Positions 40,197 to 43,561 of a stretch of 43,561 nucleotides of DNA are shown here, piece by piece. The DNA lies in NCBI RefSeq assembly GCF_900489465.1, contig NZ_UEFQ01000018.1, forward strand, positions 1 to 43,561, in the 5' to 3' direction. The notes below the pieces were generated by a model. That model saw only the letters and a program-made list of their open reading frames with translations, searched no databases and was not told the origin of the DNA. How positions within the stretch are numbered: the first letter of the stretch is position 1; the number at the start of each line of letters is the position of its first letter. The DNA is from Aequorivita sp. CIP111184. Lineage in GTDB: Bacteria; Bacteroidota; Bacteroidia; Flavobacteriales; Flavobacteriaceae. Both the position numbers and the translations under genes were made by a program.

Positions 40197-40987
40197 TTTA
40201 TTTTATTCTCTTTATTGGCCTAGTGGTCTTTACTGTATATGCTTTCAATAGAAATAAGAAACGCCCCGTAAAAAATTTCCCAGAAAATTGGAAAGCACTT
40301 TTAAATGAACACGTTCATTTTTACAGGGAGCTTTCCTTTCCTGAAAAAGAAAAGTTTCGCCAGCGAATGATGCTTTTTTTAAGTGAAGTATATATTGAAG
40401 CCGTTGAAACCGAAATCGAAGATTTAGATAAAGTGCTGATTGCCGCCAGTGCAGTCATTCCAGTTTTCGGATTTAAGGAATGGCATTATAATAATCTTAG
40501 TGGCATCATAATTTATCCCAACAATTTCAACGGTGACCTAGAGTTTGAAAATGAAGGTGAAAAGCGAATTATTGCTGGTCTTGTAGGTTCGGGTAGATTT
40601 GAAAAACAAATGATACTTTCCAGAAAAGCACTTCATTTAGGGTTTCAAAATGATACGGATAAAGGAAATACTTCCATTCACGAATTTGTTCATCTTATTG
40701 ATAAAATGGATGGTGTGGCCGATGGAATTCCTGAACGCCTTTTACAAAGGCAATATATTACTCCGTGGCTAAAATTGATGCATGAGGAAATGGAAGCCAT
40801 CAATGAAAATAAATCTGATATCCGAAAATACGGTGGTACTAGTGAAGTTGAATTCTTAGCCGTAGCTTCAGAATATTTTTTTGAGCGTCCAAATCTTTTC
40901 AGAAAAAAACATCCTGAAATTTATGAAATGCTTGAAAAGTGTTTTCAACAAAACCCTGCGGATAGAAAAAGAAAAGGTAAAAACTAA
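40193..40987 (+). CDS. MtfA-like zinc peptidase (M90)
   Basis: Predicted zinc-dependent peptidase of the M90 family, 264 aa. One N-terminal membrane helix (residues 2-17, IYFILFIGLVVFTVYAF) followed by a cytoplasmic or periplasmic domain. The metal motif is in TSIHEFVHLIDKMDG (HEFVH at about 164-168), with a downstream Glu in EVEFLAVASEYFF (about 222-234) as likely third ligand. ASAVIPVFGF is a family feature. E. coli MtfA lacks the membrane anchor. It is overlapped by era; the function in this phylum is unknown. Confidence 0.9.
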   Translation: MIYFILFIGLVVFTVYAFNRNKKRPVKNFPENWKALLNEHVHFYRELSFPEKEKFRQRMMLFLSEVYIEAVETEIEDLDKVLIAASAVIPVFGFKEWHYNNLSGIIIYPNNFNGDLEFENEGEKRIIAGLVGSGRFEKQMILSRKALHLGFQNDTDKGNTSIHEFVHLIDKMDGVADGIPERLLQRQYITPWLKLMHEEMEAINENKSDIRKYGGTSEVEFLAVASEYFFERPNLFRKKHPEIYEMLEKCFQQNPADRKRKGKN

Positions 40988-41005
40988 GTGTAAGAATTGG
41001 GATTT

Positions 41006-41494
41006 TCAACCTAGAGTTTGAATCATAAAATTATAAAGCTCCCGCATACCCGGCTTACCCTTTTTCTTTCCCATTGCGCCAGCAAAATAGAGCAGAATCC
41101 AAACCAATATTAAAACAATAGCAATTCCAATTTGAAGAGTTATGGGGTTTCCCAAATTGTAATTAGAATAAAGCCAAGTTAAATCTACCATAAAAAGTAT
41201 TCCAACAGCCACATGCAAAAACATAAACATAGTCCAAACGGTCGGATTAGGTCCAAAAAAACCATGTAGTGAGCAGGAGTTTTTTTCTTTTTCAGCTATT
41301 TCCAAATGCAACTGTGGCGACCAAAAATGCTGTTCTTTATTAGGAAGTTTTATAAAAATATGGTCATCTACACAAGAAACCACAAACTTGTTTTGAGACT
41401 TTTTTACTTCTGCAAATTTCTCAAGCAATTGTGAACAAGGCTGTTCAAACTCCATTTGGAAACGTGGGCGCAATACTATTTCATTTGAAAGCAT
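41006..41494 (-). CDS. Conserved-looking membrane protein, unknown function
   Basis: 162 aa, no family recognised. Residues 1-90 are soluble with a mixed alpha/beta look (ENPxNE-like start LSNEIVLRPRF, CVDDHIFIKLP, HFWSPQLHLEI), then two hydrophobic helices (about 87-108, WTMFMFLHVAVGILFMVDLTW, and about 119-140). The tail is basic (GKKKGKPGMRELYNF). It lies convergent to the MtfA-like gene and divergent from der. The start is the first ATG. Confidence 0.75.
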   Translation of the reverse strand: MLSNEIVLRPRFQMEFEQPCSQLLEKFAEVKKSQNKFVVSCVDDHIFIKLPNKEQHFWSPQLHLEIAEKEKNSCSLHGFFGPNPTVWTMFMFLHVAVGILFMVDLTWLYSNYNLGNPITLQIGIAIVLILVWILLYFAGAMGKKKGKPGMRELYNFMIQTLG

Positions 41495-41551
41495 TCTTTA
41501 CCTTTTATTTTTAAAGCAGTTAAAATAGTATTTTTTCTCCCAACTAAAAGC

Positions 41552-41559
41552 TATTTTTG
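41552..41559 (+). promoter_or_regulatory. Candidate -7 box of der promoter
   Basis: TATTTTTG fits TAnnTTTG, 18 bases before the der ATG. Confidence 0.5.
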
Positions 41560-41577
41560 CACCCTAAAATTAAGATT

Positions 41578-42882
41578 ATGAGCATTGTTGCCGTCGTAGG
41601 AAGACCGAATGTAGGTAAATCCACTTTTTTCAATAGATTGATTCAGCGCAGGGAAGCCATTGTTGACGCGGTGAGCGGCGTTACGCGCGACCGTCACTAC
41701 GGTAAAAGTGATTGGAACGGAAAGGAGTTTTCGTTGATTGATACAGGCGGTTATGTAAAAGGAAGCGATGATATTTTTGAAACTGAAATAGACAAACAAG
41801 TAGAGCTTGCAATTGACGAAGCAGACGCTATAATCTTTATGGTAGATGTGGAAAGTGGCGTTACCGGAATGGATCAAGAGGTTGCAAAACTACTTCGCCG
41901 TTCAAAAAAGCCCATATTTTTGGCCATCAATAAAGTTGATGCAGCCTCTCGAGTAAATGCCGCTATGGAATTTTATTCATTGGGCTTTGAGCAACAATAC
42001 AATCTTTCGAGCATCAACGGTAGCGGTACAGGTGAATTGCTTGACGATTTGGTAAAAGCATTGCCAGATAGGGAAGAACCAGATGATAGTGAGTTACCCA
42101 GATTTGCAGTTGTAGGCCGTCCAAATGCTGGAAAATCTTCTTTCATTAACGCATTGATTGGGAAAGATAGATATATTGTTACGGACATTGCAGGAACAAC
42201 CCGCGATAGTATTGATACCAAATACGACCGTTTCGGTTTTGAATTTAATTTGGTTGATACGGCCGGAATTCGTAAAAAAAGCAAAGTAAAGGAAGATCTG
42301 GAATTTTATTCCGTAATGCGAAGTGTTCGCGCCATAGAGCATTGTGATGTAATCATCCTTGTTTTTGATGCCACCCGTGGTTTTGACGGACAGGTTGAAA
42401 ATATTTTCTGGCTGGCACAGCGCAATAATAAAGGGATTGTTATTCTAGCTAATAAATGGGATTTGGTTGAAGACAAAGACACCAGCAGCGTGAAGGATTA
42501 TGAAAAATACATACGCCAGCAATGCGAACCTTTTGTTGATGTGCCTATTGTTTTTGTTTCTGTATTAACTAAACAACGTATTTATAAGGCTATTGAAACT
42601 GCTGTAGAAGTTTACCAAAATCGAAGCAAAAAAGTAAAAACAAGCGAACTAAATGAAGTTATGCTTCCTATAATTCAAAATTATCCTCCTCCGGCTTACA
42701 AAGCGAAATACGTAAAAATAAAATTTTGTACACAGCTGCCAACGCCGTACCCGAGTTTTGCGTTTTTCTGCAACTTACCGCAGTATGTGAAAGATCCGTA
42801 CAAACGATTTATTGAAAATAAACTTCGTGAAAACTTTGATTTTAGCGGTGTGCCGATTACGGTTTATTTTAGGAAGAAGTAG
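41578..42882 (+). CDS. der: Ribosome-biogenesis GTPase Der (EngA)
   Basis: Tandem-GTPase needed for 50S subunit maturation. ATG 41578 gives 434 aa beginning [21 protein letters not shown]; an in-frame TTG at 41557 is rejected. The first G domain (1 to about 165) has [18 protein letters not shown]; the second (about 177-350) has [18 protein letters not shown]. The C-terminal KH-like domain ends in PITVYFRKK. All canonical motifs are intact and the length is normal. Confidence 0.97.
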   Translation: MSIVAVVGRPNVGKSTFFNRLIQRREAIVDAVSGVTRDRHYGKSDWNGKEFSLIDTGGYVKGSDDIFETEIDKQVELAIDEADAIIFMVDVESGVTGMDQEVAKLLRRSKKPIFLAINKVDAASRVNAAMEFYSLGFEQQYNLSSINGSGTGELLDDLVKALPDREEPDDSELPRFAVVGRPNAGKSSFINALIGKDRYIVTDIAGTTRDSIDTKYDRFGFEFNLVDTAGIRKKSKVKEDLEFYSVMRSVRAIEHCDVIILVFDATRGFDGQVENIFWLAQRNNKGIVILANKWDLVEDKDTSSVKDYEKYIRQQCEPFVDVPIVFVSVLTKQRIYKAIETAVEVYQNRSKKVKTSELNEVMLPIIQNYPPPAYKAKYVKIKFCTQLPTPYPSFAFFCNLPQYVKDPYKRFIENKLRENFDFSGVPITVYFRKK

Positions 42883-42928
42883 GGTTGGGTTATATTTTTT
42901 TTCTTAAATACATTGTAGGTATTATGAT

Positions 42929-43444
42929 TTATGGGATATTGCTATTATCCCATATTTTTATTAGTGCGTCAACGCCCAAATCGATTCCTTCGTAATATTT
43001 ATCTTCTTTAAATTTTGGAATCATAACACTATCAATTATTTGCTTGCAGATAGAATCAGTTAAAACTTTTTCTGTTCCATAACCCGTGCTTATTGCAACT
43101 TTTCGGAGTGGCTTCGAAAAAACAATTATAAGTCCATTATCAATATCTTTTTGCCCAACGCCCCAATAATTTCCTAAATCACTACCATATTTTTGAATGT
43201 CATCGTAGGGAGAAATTGAATCTACTGTTACGACTGCTATTTGTCTAGTTGTCTTCTCTCCATATTTAACCAGTTTGTTGGCAAGTTCATAATTTTCTGA
43301 AATTGAAAATATTTGTGAAGAATCAATTACTGCTAAAGAAGGGGTGTTTACTTGAAAAACTGTTGAATAATCTCTGTCGTTAACTTTACAGGAAAGAACG
43401 CAAGTAAGAAGTAAAATTGATGACAATAGAAACTTAAAGTTCAT
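42929..43444 (-). CDS. TPM-domain lipoprotein
   Basis: Predicted lipoprotein of 171 aa: signal peptide with lipobox LSC (Cys19). The TPM domain (about 45-165) shows YELANKLVKYGEKTTRQIAVVTVDS, NYWGVGQKDIDNGLIIVFSKPLRKVAISTGYGTEKVLTD and GIDLGVDALI. The family is membrane-associated or periplasmic, of uncertain function (some members act in photosystem repair). It starts 18 bases downstream of the end of the partial TPM gene on the same strand, so both are one operon. Confidence 0.88.
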   Translation of the reverse strand: MNFKFLLSSILLLTCVLSCKVNDRDYSTVFQVNTPSLAVIDSSQIFSISENYELANKLVKYGEKTTRQIAVVTVDSISPYDDIQKYGSDLGNYWGVGQKDIDNGLIIVFSKPLRKVAISTGYGTEKVLTDSICKQIIDSVMIPKFKEDKYYEGIDLGVDALIKIWDNSNIP

Positions 43445-43462
43445 AATTTTCTCGCTTAAATT

Positions 43463-43561
43463 CTACCAGCCGCCACTAGCGCCACCGCCCCCGAAACCTC
43501 CGCCGCCTCCAAAACCACCGCCTAAGCCACCTAAGCCGAATAAAGCGCCAAGAATAATTAT
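43463..43561 (-). CDS. C-terminal end of a TPM-domain (YgcG-like) protein, partial
   Basis: Open at the window edge: 32 codons and a TAG stop. The peptide is a hydrophobic start (IIILGALFGLG) followed by a Gly/Phe-rich tail ending GGGGASGGW, which is the typical disordered end of YgcG-type membrane proteins with a TPM domain. The following gene also encodes a TPM protein, which supports the call. Confidence 0.75.
   Translation of the reverse strand: MIILGALFGLGGLGGGFGGGGGFGGGGASGGW

Overview
The window looks like a chromosomal segment of a Flavobacteriaceae-type member of the Bacteroidota. The evidence is a GLPGLI-family protein carrying its name-giving motif, a type IX secretion (T9SS) C-terminal sorting domain, DUF4230 and DUF4136 proteins, SPI lipoproteins, many TAnnTTTG-type -7 promoter boxes, AT-rich spacers and no obvious Shine-Dalgarno sequences. 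I see no rRNA, tRNA, CRISPR array, integrase or transposase. The genus cannot be fixed from this alone.

Layout. (1) 1-8045, phosphate and nucleotide chemistry: a 7-bp tandem repeat, soluble pyrophosphatase (ppa), membrane ion-pumping pyrophosphatase (hppA), an App1-type phosphatase, convergent polyphosphate kinase (ppk1), a deoxynucleoside kinase and a secreted protein of unknown function. (2) 8281-13473: a Fur-box-like operator in front of a GLPGLI protein and a large outer-membrane beta-barrel protein, then DUF4230, nuclease and rhodanese genes. (3) 13525-15724: an aromatic amino acid hydroxylase and a spacer holding a possible 20-aa hydrophobic ORF with its own terminator. (4) 15725-30077, a phenylacetate catabolic cluster: TetR regulator, paaE, paaA, paaB, paaC, paaD, paaG, paaH, paaI, a zinc metallopeptidase, paaJ, paaZ, a second crotonase and paaY. 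(5) 30399-33826: E2 and a fused E1alpha-E1beta of a branched-chain-type 2-oxoacid dehydrogenase. (6) 33926-43561, housekeeping: a T9SS cargo protein, membrane protein, lipoprotein, a DUF5522-like mini-protein with hutU, era with an MtfA-like peptidase, der, and two TPM-domain genes.

The catabolic genes fit one route. PaaABC(D)E epoxidises phenylacetyl-CoA, PaaG isomerises the epoxide to the oxepin, PaaZ opens the ring and oxidises the aldehyde, PaaJ thiolyses, and the crotonases with PaaH and PaaJ complete beta-oxidation. PaaI and PaaY are thioesterases that relieve dead-end CoA esters. No phenylacetate-CoA ligase is present; the adjacent E1/E2 pair could in principle make phenylacetyl-CoA directly from phenylpyruvate (inference).

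The most unusual feature is how heavily the catabolic region is colonised by small repeat-bounded elements. A small GIY-YIG nuclease gene lies exactly between two short palindromes of one family. A decayed copy of the same gene lies beside a third palindrome between paaB and paaC. Other members of the family are translated in frame inside E2, E1 and the ends of paaY and E2. Two genes for four-helix-bundle (23S rRNA intervening-sequence type) proteins each sit between long imperfect inverted repeats, and six further spacers carry similarly built inverted repeats with no gene inside.
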